From Escarpia spicata (taxonomy: Eukaryota; Annelida; Polychaeta; Sabellida; Siboglinidae), in the NCBI GenBank assembly GCA_963995525.1, contig OZ023210.1, positions 24,836,905 to 24,900,904 of the forward strand: 64,000 bases of DNA, given 5' to 3'. Within the stretch, counting starts at the first letter, position 1. Every line of letters begins with the position of its first letter. The position numbers and the translations under genes are program-made. Shown piece after piece: positions 23,101 to 33,388 of this stretch. The notes under the pieces are model-generated. The model did no database searches and had not been told where the DNA came from. It worked only from the letters and a program-made list of their open reading frames with translations.

Positions 23101-26100
23101 GAACTTCAGTGGTAGCAAAATTACAAAATGTGTGTCAAATCAAATTTAAGCATATCAGGTTTCCCTGAGTGAGTCTAGTCTGTCTGTGCAGGTTTCCCAG
23201 CGAGTGAGCGGGCCATCAAGGGATCAACTAGTATCATTGTTCTAAGTGACGAGGACCAGGAAGGGCTGAGAGTCGCCTGCAAGGTAAGCAATCCTCTCGG
23301 CTGTATCTACTAAATATACAGTGCAACACGCTTATAACGAACACGGATACATTGAATTGACGGACATAACAAAACAATTTCTTATGTACAGATTTTTTCC
23401 CTATGTTTTCCATTATAAGCGTTCACGCATGCTACGAACACGAGTATAATGAATTCACGGTTATTACGAATACCTTTTCCCGAACAAATTTCGCCATATA
23501 ACGAATTTCCGTCCAAATGAAAATTGCCCGGTTGTTTTCAAATACTTCCCGACCTGAAAGCCATGCCGTGGCCGCTGAGAGCGCCAGTGCCAAAGTAATT
23601 AGGTCAATGGGGGAAATCATTCATAACAGACAATGCTGCAGTGCACTGCAACAGGCTTGAGGATTTCCTTTTGTCTGGTACATGCCCTAGTCAACAGCAA
23701 ACAAACGACAATGGAGGAATTCTTCAAAGCAGATTAACTGGTCCATTCTGTGTGTGCTAGGTCAATGAGGGAAACATCAAAGGTGATTGTTAGCTGCCTG
23801 TTTACAACAGTTCATCCATAACAGGGCTACACAGTCGGAAGAAGCTGCAGCACACTGCAACTGGCTTGAGGATTTACTGTTGTCAGGTGCCCTATTCAAC
23901 AGCAAACAAACAACAATGGAGGAATTCTTAAAAGCAGATTTATGGTGTCATTCTGTGTGTGTTGTACAAGAAGTAGTAGTTACCGCGGGCATGGCTCCAT
24001 CCTGCCACGGCAGAGATCATGTACGTTTTAGTGTGTTTGGATGCGATGTGTTTACATCATACTGTATTTCGTTACTTTTTCACAGAGGGTAGTTTGCGAT
24101 CTTATACTATAACTACACATAATAGTAACGTTTGTAACTGCTTTATATGTCATCTAAATAAATGTTACACAACAAAATATCTTTGCATTTGATAGACACC
24201 TGGCGAATAGTTTAAAAACTCACATACAACAGTGCCACCTACTGGGTAAATACGAACACGCATATAACGAATTAACGGATATAACGAACTCATTAGCTAC
24301 CCACAAAGTAGTTCGTTATAAGCGTGTTGCACTGTAGTTTAATTAATATCATATACTCCTGCAAATAAACATCTAAACATCAAGATTCTTTAACCAAGCA
24401 ACTGACCAGGTTCAGTATATTTATATACACACACACACACACACAATTTAATATTTGCTTTAAAGGTTTTTAAATGGTTTACTGGTTACCAAATACTTGT
24501 AACTGTAAAAACATCTGGTAAACTATCAGTATTGTGTATATGAATAAACATAATAATGAATTATAAATTAATTGTGGGTTTTCTGTTAAAACATGTTTGC
24601 CTCGGTTGACTGCAAAATAAGTTTATAAGTTGGAAATAATTCAGGCCAAATTCTGGTGGTGGTCCCTTGGTTTAACTGCAACGTTCTTCATCACAGCCCC
24701 GCTGAATATTAATAAAAATAACAAATTGAGATATTATATCTATAATAACAAATTGAGATAAGACCTTAGGGAATTTAGAAGGACTGTAATTAGCAAATCC
24801 AATCACGATTCGTATTCTCTGACAATTACCCACAAACCACACCACTGCTGATATTATCAATGTAAACTATGTTTTCTAGCTTGGGAGAGAAGTACTAGAC
24901 ATTGCAGCTGCAGCAATAGATGTTGGCGTGACAACAGAAGAAATCGACAGATTGGTGCATGAAGTGAGTACTGTTCGCCACTCGTGATCCCCTCCATTTT
25001 GTCGTTTACAACAATGGTTAATTTTTGTTGCAAACTGTCATTTTATGTATTTAATTTCTTCTGCCCATGTTCAAATGAAAGATTGGTAGAATTAGTCTGT
25101 TTTTTAGCAGACATTGCTAAGCTAGAACAAGTGAGCATGTCATGAATTGCCAGTTAATATGAGAGGTGTATATTGTGTTTCAGGCATGGATTAATAGAGG
25201 ATCCTGTGTCGGAGTATGTCCTAATATCAGCTGTGTACTTTGTGTTTCAGGCATGCATTGACAGAGAATGCTATCCCTCACCACTCAACTACTACACTTT
25301 CCCAAAGGCTTGCTGCACGTACGTTCAATGCCTCTACAAACTTAATCATCAATATAACATTATACATTCAACAAGACTGTCATACAAAGTAAGCAGTACC
25401 AGATGGTAAATTGAGAAGGGTATCATTCGCTTATGGAGAATCCAATTTTTTTTAAATCTATGTATAACATTTAGAACACTGCAAATATTAGATTTAGAGA
25501 AACATTAGATGTTTCTTCTTTGTCCAAAACAACTTGTGAGTTAGCCACAAGTAAATGTAGCTAGAGTTTTGTTGAGTGCAGGTGGTGTAGTACCAGTTCT
25601 GGTCTTCTTTTCTTCTCCTATGCCTTTGCAGGGTGGGGTCCATGTCACTTAATTGACAGCTTCTTCCACTTTTCTTGTTAACACCCCATCTCTCTCTCTC
25701 TGTCGTCTGCAGTGGTTTTCCATCCTTGGCTGTTCGCACTTGCTCTCCCTGTTTCACGCTGTCATTCCATCTCATCCTTGGTCTTCCTCTTCATCATTTG
25801 CAACCCTTTTCTGCTTTCCGTGCTCTTTTTGACAGTCTGTCTTCGTTCATTATTTGCACATGTCCTGTTTATGTGTCTTCTATCTATTTACACTAGTTCC
25901 AGTAGATCAGTTAGAATTAGCATGTCACAAGTGGTAGTCATGTTATGTCACATGATCTTTTGAAAGCAATGACAGTGGTGACACCTGTATGTGACCTCTG
26001 TAGATCGGTCAACGAGGTCATCTGTCACGGCATCCCAGATATGCGACCATTGGAGGACGGAGACATTTGCAATGGTAAGAACCTCTCATGTCTAAGTTGG

Positions 26101-29100
26101 TTTTGTCAGGATGTTGTCTGTGTGTATTGTTTTGTTCTCTCAAATGTTAGGGTAGGTAGGACGGATTTTCTTTGTTTTAATGTTTTCCTGGATCAACATA
26201 TTCTATGGTGGGTAGGATTTTTTCAGAATGACTTTGTAACTGAGGTGCCACAGTACTTGGAATTGCTAGCATCATGATTTTAGTGTTATGTTAGCAGGAC
26301 TTCCAATCAAACATTTTAAAGAGATTTCACACAAACGTTCTTCAAACTGATACAGGAAACACGTATTTTTACGGCTAGAGATTTGGTTAGGTGGCATACA
26401 TTTTTGTGTTTTCTTTTGCTTGGATTTATATATCTTTTAACATTGTCATCATAACAAGTTGCCTTTCATGTTTCCCGTTTCATTTTACAGTGGATATTAC
26501 AACTTATCATAGAGGTTTCCATGGCGACCTGAATGAGACATTCTTCGTAGGGGACGTTGATGACAAGAGCAAGAAACTAGTGCGAGTGACGCACGAGTGT
26601 CTTGCCAAGGCCATAGATCTAGGTATACTAGGAACCAAGCATACACACATTGTCCATATGCCAATTTAAAAAGATATCTTTTAAAATGTTTCTTGAATGT
26701 GTTGAAACTCTTGAGACCTTTAATGTTCTCAGAAAGGTTGTTCCATAGTATGTTTATTTGCCCACTAAAGCAACATGTTACAGCCCATAACACAACATGT
26801 TACAGCCCATAGGTACAAGAGGAGTGATGATATAGTTTTGTACATTGTTTAAATGTGCAGGATGCTTCATAATAATATAAAAATATGTTAAAAATAATAT
26901 GTTGTAATAAAAAAACAATACTTGTTATATCGTATATAAAATTATGTATACTATATTGCTATGGAATAATAATTGAGGAAATAAATAGAACATGGAATAT
27001 TGATATAAACGTGTCATAGTAAAACTAGTAGATGATTTACATTTAAAAAATCATATAATAAAATAAATTATGTTATACTGTTATAAGTAAACTAAACTAA
27101 GATAAATATATTATAATAAATAAATTAGGATAAAGTTTGCTGCTGCTGCTCACTGTGTCAGGTGTCTGTGTTGTTGGCTGCAGTGAAACCAGGTGTTCGC
27201 TACAGAGAGGTGGGAGATGTCATACAGAAGCATGCTCAGGCAAATGGCTTCTCTGTCGTACGAAGTTACTGTGGCCATGGTATCCATAGGTGAGCCATCA
27301 CATATCTGCAGGTTAGACAGGTGCCACTGAGGTCCTGTCTCGGTCAGCTCATCATCTGTTGAGTTGTATATAATATCTTGCAGCTCAGACAAAATTTAAT
27401 CACCCGTTAGTTGTCCATGCTACAATGTAGTGATGAAATAAATTTTATAGTAACAGAATTGCCCACCTAAATACACTATTGAATCTGTCCCATTCTTACA
27501 CACCAGGTGGCACTGCTGTAGTTAATTGTGTAGATTTAAAGTATGTCTGAAAACATAGCGTCCAAATAGTTAGTCATTATGGTAGGTAATTGTGTAGACA
27601 CGTGTTTTGAAGAATGTTTTCTCTTACAGGCTCTTTCACACGGCCCCCAGTGTTCCCCATTATGCAAGTAAGTCATGTTGTCTTCTCTTCTCTGTCAGTG
27701 TTGGCTGTGGTCATTGTGATGACAGTTTGGCCACAATGCGAGACATATCCCTAAGATGGGTGTGGAAAGATATGAGGAAGAGGGAAGGAATCAATAGTGT
27801 GTAATAAAAGGGGGTTTGGGAAGAGTTTCGCAGGTTTCCAGGCCTGAGATATTTATTGACAATGGTGCTTCAAAGAAAGTTTGCTCTAAACAAAGAATTT
27901 GGTTTCCTGTGCCATTTGGGACAAGAATTTCTATTTTCATACTTTTCAACGTTATACATGATGGTGCCAGCTTGTTTTTTCTGTTGACTTAAAATTGAAA
28001 TGTAGGGTTTCTGTATAACTGTTCTGTTCCCCATAGTTAAAAATATTGAATTCTAGTTACCTCTTTATTGTTTGTAACTTAATCAGAATTTTTATAATAA
28101 AATTTGTCAGATTTTAATTACAAATATTTAAAATGTCATATCTGGTTTGTGTGCAGAGAACAAGGCGATAGGCATTATGAAGGCGGGCCATGCCTTCACC
28201 ATAGAACCTATGATCTCTGAAGGTTGGTAACTGAGTAATCTGATGGTCATTCCAGACAATAAGCAACTCTTCTGCATGTTAATTTGACCGTGTAGACTCC
28301 ACGGTACTTTAAGAAACATGCTCCAAGTCCCTGCGTATATAAAATACAGGAGCACCTAGTTTTTTGCATTTAACTTTTTTGTATTTTGTTTCCTAACATT
28401 GCAGGTTGTGCTTATTTTAAAGGTAAGTGAATTACGCACAAGATGGTTCTAAATATACTAATCACCTTTTAAATTATACACTCAAAACACAATACGATGT
28501 GTTTGGGTGTGTTCACATAGAATACTATGTATCTCTACAAACTCTTTGTTAACTGATTTCTTCAAACATAACTCTTTCAAAAAACTTCCAATTTAAAGCC
28601 ATATATAACAAATACGCCTAGCGCACAGCAGTTACAATAAAGAATCCAGTGACACAAGTTACATACGTATCCAGAAGACAATGCCACTTCCATACGTCAT
28701 CAAAACTAAAAGATGGATCCATGCAGTTGGGGAAGCGAGCGTCTGGACGTTTACAGATAGGTGGGGTCAAAAGGGGTAATTGCCCCACATACATGCTCTT
28801 TTGGATGCCTTATGACCAAAAAAATCTTGTTGGAATCATTTAATTAATCCCATTTTTTTATAAACATGCAAACAAAGTATGACAGGTATCAAGTGTGTCT
28901 GCTTATTGTGCAGATACATTAGTTAGATGTTGATGTGAAATAATATTAAATATACAGAACTATAATGTACATGATACAACACCTCTGATGTTGATGTTTC
29001 TTCCAAACATCTCGGTTATTTTATTTTGTTCATCATGGTATAAGTTAGAACAATAGCACAATAGACAAAACGGAAGAAATTGAAACATTAATGTTTCAGA

Positions 29101-30214
29101 CATAAAATAATTTCAGTCATGTCTCGTGTGCAGATATTAGTAAGACACCCTACTGTCACCAAAACTATAGCTATCTGTATTATAAAGTTACATATACATA
29201 ATGTTTCTTGTATTTTCTAATTATATGGCATATATATAAATAAATTGTATATATGCAAATAAACATTATACAAAATGTAATCATAAATGTAATTAATAAA
29301 AGGAAAGAATAAAAATTTGGGTAAAATCATGAACTGTAAACTGAACGTCCAAAGGGGCACTCTTGAACATTGAATTATACAATACATAATCACAGTATTC
29401 GAATAACTGTTAATTATTAACTTTTATTGTTTTATAATTTTTTTGATCTCCCATTAATGACAGGCCTTCAATACAAATATTTTCGTAATGTAAAAACAAT
29501 CACTGAGACCTATAATTGTCGGATTTGGTGTGTTTTATGATTTCTGTGATCTAAGACTAACAAACTGGCCAATTGAATCCTAATTCTATCTGATGCAGCC
29601 AGTTGTATCTCCAAAACAGTGTGCAAAAACGGAACCTTGAAAAACCCTGGATTAATGAAAAAAATTCAGTGCATCAAGATTGTTCACTCACATAACATAT
29701 TGCCTATGATATTGGCTCTAACCCTGAACATCAGGGGTGTATAAAATGGAGATCATCAGGGTGGATATAATTCCTTATTAATGTGGCCAGAGAAAAAGAA
29801 TTTGTCCACATTTTGTTAATAAATAATATTGCTACAAACTTCCCACAATATTGTTGGAACTGCCGTCATGTGCTGACCAACAATAGCATCACATGACGAC
29901 TTAGGAGTGACTCAGTATAATGCTGATGAAGTGACCATGAGAGTGCCAAAAGTTCCATTTGAGCCACTCGGGATTCATACAGGTAACTGAACTTCCAATT
30001 ATTGTACAAGTTAAAGAACCACAGGGTCAACTCGGTTTTTATCTCTGCTCCAGGCATTTGGCGTGACCAGACATGGCCGGATAACTGGACGGCGGTCACT
30101 CAGGACGGTAAGCGGTCAGCCCAGTTTGAACACACCCTGTTGGTGACGGACACTGGATGTGACGTCCTCACACGCAATAAGAATGGACAGCCTCATTTCC
30201 TCGACAAGATGTGA
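20184..30214 (+). CDS. METAP1: Methionine aminopeptidase 1, 13 coding exons
   Basis: Type 1 methionine aminopeptidase, which removes the initiator Met from nascent cytosolic proteins. Exons: 20184-20315, 21997-22048, 22437-22528, 22805-22865, 23192-23283, 24880-24963, 25251-25318, 26004-26074, 26491-26622, 27184-27289, 27630-27667, 28157-28222, 30054-30214. All junctions are AG/GT and in phase, giving 384 codons; the human enzyme has 386. The N-terminal zinc finger of eukaryotic MetAP1 is present (CESKEC...CPTC...FCSQ, then QCFKTNW...H...H). The five metal ligands are visible: Asp in VDIT, Asp in HGDLNETF, His in RLFHTAP, Glu in TIEPMI, Glu in QFEHT. The conserved CGHGIH is also intact. The protein ends in HFLDKM, TGA. 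Introns carry a SINE, a pogo element and LINE pieces. Confidence 0.96.
20870..21005. repeat. AT-rich short repeat built on AGTATTTGAA/AAATACTT
   Basis: The words GTATTTGAA, AAATACTT and GTATTTAAA recur in both orientations across about 135 bases in METAP1 intron 1. This could be a small palindromic MITE fragment or simple-sequence expansion; no clear ends are seen. Confidence 0.4.
21211..21530 (+). mobile_element. tRNA-derived SINE, copy 3 (METAP1 intron 1)
   Basis: Full-length plus-strand copy. The tRNA-like head has an A-box-like GGCACAGTGGCTAGATAATCGG and B-box GGTTCAAATCC. The body contains GCTCCAGTTCACTCAGCTGT and the tail GAGCAGTCCCGAAGACTGG then ATAAGAACTTACC. It matches the elements at 4351-4685 (full) and 15181-15292 (tail). 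An RNA polymerase III internal promoter is implied by the head. Confidence 0.8.
22953..23215 (+). repeat. Duplicated exon-start motif before METAP1 exon 5
   Basis: The wording around the exon 5 acceptor, CAGGTTTCCC...GTGAGTCT, appears at 22977 and 23157 and in a diverged form near 22953, ahead of the true site at 23191/23192. Each copy keeps a CAG acceptor but runs into gtgagt rather than coding sequence. Confidence 0.6.
23319..24334 (+). mobile_element. Pogo/Tigger-type transposon remnant (METAP1 intron 5)
   Basis: Inverted ends CAGTGCAACACGCTTATAAC are flanked by TA on both sides, as for Tc1/mariner-pogo elements. The 1016-bp interior lacks a full transposase but encodes the C-terminal end twice in tandem (about 23640-23750 and 23830-23945). 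The second copy reads [12 protein letters not shown] then [12 protein letters not shown]. That last motif fits a PCNA-interacting peptide (Q-x-x-M-x-x-F-[F/L]), a feature known from the pogo transposase. Non-autonomous and internally rearranged. Confidence 0.8.
24429..24446. repeat. (AC)n microsatellite
   Basis: A short uninterrupted CA/AC run in METAP1 intron 5, just right of the pogo element. Confidence 0.8.
25570..25900 (-). mobile_element. LINE 3' fragment (METAP1 intron 7)
   Basis: On the minus strand, MRWNDSVKQ...[14 protein letters not shown] resembles the C-terminal end of non-LTR retrotransposon polyproteins, which typically run [10 protein letters not shown]...RERW. No reverse transcriptase core is present, so it is a 3' fragment. 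It is noncoding and spliced out with intron 7. Confidence 0.5.
26640..26815 (-). mobile_element. LINE C-terminal fragment (METAP1 intron 9)
   Basis: The minus strand encodes [20 protein letters not shown] and more, the type of sequence found at the extreme C-terminus of CR1/Jockey-like reverse transcriptases (a WN-x-L motif followed by SFxxFKKxLK). It begins about 18 bases after the exon 9 splice donor at 26622. Confidence 0.45.
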
Positions 30215-30310
30215 CATCGTTGCTGTCGGTCTCTCGGAATGTCGTCTCTTAGTGTGTACTCCTTGCCAGAATTGTAAAACTATATAAAGTATGCAAAGCA
30301 CATTTCTATA

Positions 30311-30406
30311 CCAAAAACGGTGGAATTCCACGAAATGATTACTGCAATAAAAATGTAACCAAAAAACAGTGGAATTCCACGAAACGATTGTGGCAATAAA
30401 AATATA
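30311..30406 (+). terminator. Duplicated METAP1 polyadenylation region
   Basis: Two tandem units of about 48 bases (30311-30358 and 30359-30406) each contain GTGGAATTCCACGAAA and an AATAAA (in CAATAAAAAT). They lie about 100-190 bases after the METAP1 stop codon, the right place for cleavage and polyadenylation. Each unit also has the palindrome TGGAATTCCA. Confidence 0.65.
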
Positions 30407-31658
30407 GAGCACACGTGAAGTCTTATTATTGAACTTTCTCTAGAATAGTTCATTTAATTTAGTACCATTCTTATTAACATATCCATAATTGTCAGATTCC
30501 TGGAGAAAGTTTTGCGGCTTCACCAATACAACTAATGTCTGATGACATTATCATGGATGTTATGAAGCTCCTAGTTGCCCTACTCTACAATGACGTCATC
30601 TGACCAGACCTGGAATCAGTTGTATTGACGACGCCACCTCAATAAAATCGCGTCTCTGTAAGTTCCCTTATTAGGAACTGTTGGATATGTTCATAAGAAT
30701 TATGTATGTTTCTTGTAGAAGTTGCCACCATGAAACATTCCAGCTTAGACTAAATACATTTAATTCTAAATAAATATATGTATATAATATATATATAAAG
30801 TATATATGCATTGCTTCAGACCAGATATTTGGCAGTATGGCGGCTGCAAGTGAACTGCACTTGAGAGATTATGGTTACACCAGCTCAGCTCTTGCACGGC
30901 ACACTGCTTTGGTGTGGACAGTGAACAGTGAACAGTGAACAGTGAACAGAAATAGTTAAGCTAGGATTTAATATATATGGAAACGGCATGCAGCGTAACA
31001 ATGAATGTAGCGCCAATCGGAAATTAATAGAAGTAGTTCCATAAGTATATAGGTGGACGAATTTGTTCATGCGGATGCGGCAAATTGAATCGCTCCATGT
31101 ACTGATTCGAATCGTATATGCACAGGAATTGGTTATGATATTCTCAAAAGTGACATCACTACTGAGGTATTGGTATGTCTCCCTGTATATGGAATCCTAG
31201 CTTTTAATTGGTCGTGTTATACACAACTTGGCCGATGTGTCGGTATCATCAATGCTCTGCATCTCCACCATACATAGTAGACCTCGATGTTGACAAGTTT
31301 GGAGTAATTGTAGATATATATCAGCTGCAATAGAGAATACCACACTCATGGAACCGAGTCGCAGCCAAATATCAGGTCACAGGCTGTGCGTCTTACGAAA
31401 GTACCACAGCTTTGTCCGCATGGCTTCCCCACAATGGAGAGAACGTAAGTCTTCTGCAACACCTCCCTAAAGTCTGAGACGGTCTCCATTTGACTACTAG
31501 ATGAGGGAGCACAATTGTCACCACACGTCTCACTCAGTCTCTCAACTCGGCTAGAAGACCACAAATACTTATATATATATAGTCATTTGAGATTTATGAC
31601 GTTTCAATCACACGCAGCGCGCACTGGTCAACAAGCAGCGAAACATGACCCAAAGTCG
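30407..31658. other. Intergenic DNA between METAP1 and a minus-strand gene
   Basis: Contents are an ATATAT run near 30777-30800 and a GTGAACA heptamer repeated four times at 30921-30948. The right part should include the 3' untranslated region of the minus-strand gene that ends at 31659. No coding frame is convincing. Confidence 0.45.
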
Positions 31659-32074
31659 TCAGAGGTCAATCGTCAGCCTGCCCCGCATCGAGTTGTAGCC
31701 GACGTTCTCTTCGACCGGCTGTCCGAGGGGATACTTCTCTCCCTTGTACACGCACGGCCCTCCCAGCCTCCACGCGTCCGCCTCATCCACATCTGGTGCC
31801 AGCACGGCCTCGTTGTCGTACGAGTCCGCCAGGTGGCGCACATGGTACCTTCGCCACCTGGTGCCGGTTCTGTTGCAGCCAAAGATGGCGGTTATGATGG
31901 CTACGACGGCGACGGTGGCGACGAGGGCGAGGCTGATAGTGAGCTGTAGTATGTGCAGGTGGAACGCGGCTGTCTGTGAGTCGTGGACGTCTGGGGATAC
32001 ATACCACGCTGTCCGGTTGAACAAGTTGATGTCGTCCAGTGACGTGTCGTTGCCCGGGAACCACGTGGTGGCGT
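31659..32074 (-). CDS. Last exon of a single-pass membrane protein (gene not identified)
   Basis: A frame opens at a splice acceptor (cttcctgtgttacag, exon start 32074) and ends with TGA at 31659-31661. It encodes about 137 residues: an extracellular-type stretch with N-glycosylation sequons (GNDTS, FNRTA), a hydrophobic helix (LTISLALVATVAVVAIITAI), then a basic stop-transfer segment (RTGTRWRRYH) and a roughly 70-residue tail ending RGRLTIDL. This is the C-terminal exon of a type I membrane protein. Codon use is more GC-rich than the surroundings, which also supports coding. Upstream exons were not found, and I do not recognise the family. Confidence 0.6.
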
Positions 32075-32529
32075 CTGTAACACAGGAAGCGGCCTACATA
32101 TAGTAGGGTGGGGTCAGATGGGCCACCGAGTAGATTATATCCGATAACTGTCGGCGTCTAATACATATCCAAGAAATAACAAGTGTTTATGTTAGACCAC
32201 CAACAGATGTCCCTAACAACTCGTTTCTTGAACGAAATTAACTCGCAAAGAATTTTGACAACCGATAATCATATTGCGAGTGGGCGTATTTACGTGGGTC
32301 GTTTCAGGACCTTTCTTTAAAAAAGTTTTGAGATGACCTGTAACATCAGCAGTGTTTGAATTTTCGAACGATTGAGAGTCATATTGTGGAAGGGATCTGC
32401 ATGTGTAGAGTACTTTGAGCGGGAAACGATGACCAGTCATAACATACAAGGCATTGGTTTCAAGTGTGGTGGCCGACAGGGGGTCAACGTTGTAAGAAAG
32501 CATGTTGTAAGCCATCAAAGTGGTCAAAA

Positions 32530-33045
32530 GTGGAACTGAGATGTTGCTTCCATCACTCAAACGGGTTTAAATTTCATGATTTAGTTAAATACAAGACTAT
32601 GTTTATACTTTATAAAGCAAACAACCACTCTTTAAATGGTCGTATTCAAGAATTATTTGAACCAACCGCAGCTATATACATGCATGATACCAGACACATA
32701 AAACTCAACGGTATGAGAACGTGGAACAATTTAGCAAATAAATTGACTCGGCTTCCAAGTTTAACATAATTTAAAAAAACATTCAAGTTGTCATTACTTT
32801 CTACACATTTGTTAATTGAAGATTAAATTAAACCCGTGTATTAGTAACACAAGCACTATGATAACAAGTTTATACATGAGTTGTGAATATTATTTTGTAA
32901 TTTATTTATAATTAATGTTGTATTTATTCATTTTTTTAGTTTGAGAAGGGCATAGCAACATATAAGTCTGTGACTTCAGCTATGTCTTTTCAGCAGCAGC
33001 AGCACCCTGTACTGCGCATGTATTATGTTGTTGTTGAATAAACCT
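32530..33045 (+). mobile_element. CR1/Jockey-like LINE, 3' end only
   Basis: The plus strand encodes HDLVKYKTMFILYKANNHSL, a polymerase-thumb-like segment of non-LTR reverse transcriptases, followed by LNGMRTWNNLANKL and a frame break. A noncoding tail then has CAGCAGCAGCAGCACCCTGT and TTGTTGTTGAATAAA. The conserved palm is missing; it is a 5'-truncated copy. Confidence 0.65.
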
Positions 33046-33219
33046 TTAATTCATTCATAACACCCATCGTGTTCTACGTACGGTCTACGTTGCAGCGGCA
33101 TTTAAAATTGAATGAAGCTATCAGAAAGCAACCGGGAACAGCTGCTTTGAAGTCAGGCCCAGTGTTTTCGAGAGAAACTTGATTAGCATGTATGTTGTTA
33201 CAGGATTCAGTTATGTGCA

Positions 33220-33388
33220 TAATTGGAAGTGTGAATTAAGTTACCTTTCCGAATCCTCGATGTCTCTTACGGAGCTTTCGGTGTCCTCACGACACCCAGT
33301 CCAACGCCGATGAGGGTGTCGTGAGGACACCAAAAGCTACGTAAGAGACATAAAGAATTCGAAAAGGTAACTTCATACTTCCAATTAC
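33220..33388. mobile_element. Foldback element / hairpin MITE
   Basis: Arms of about 77 bases (33220-33296 and 33312-33388) are inverted copies with few mismatches around a 15-base loop. The loop-proximal GTGTCCTCACGACACC pairs exactly. No reading frame is present. The RNA from either strand would form a long hairpin. Confidence 0.8.

Noticed and set aside
32213..32560. 115-codon minus-strand frame just upstream of the membrane-protein exon
   Set aside because: It has its own stop and no splice sites linking it to the exon at 32074, and no recognisable domain.
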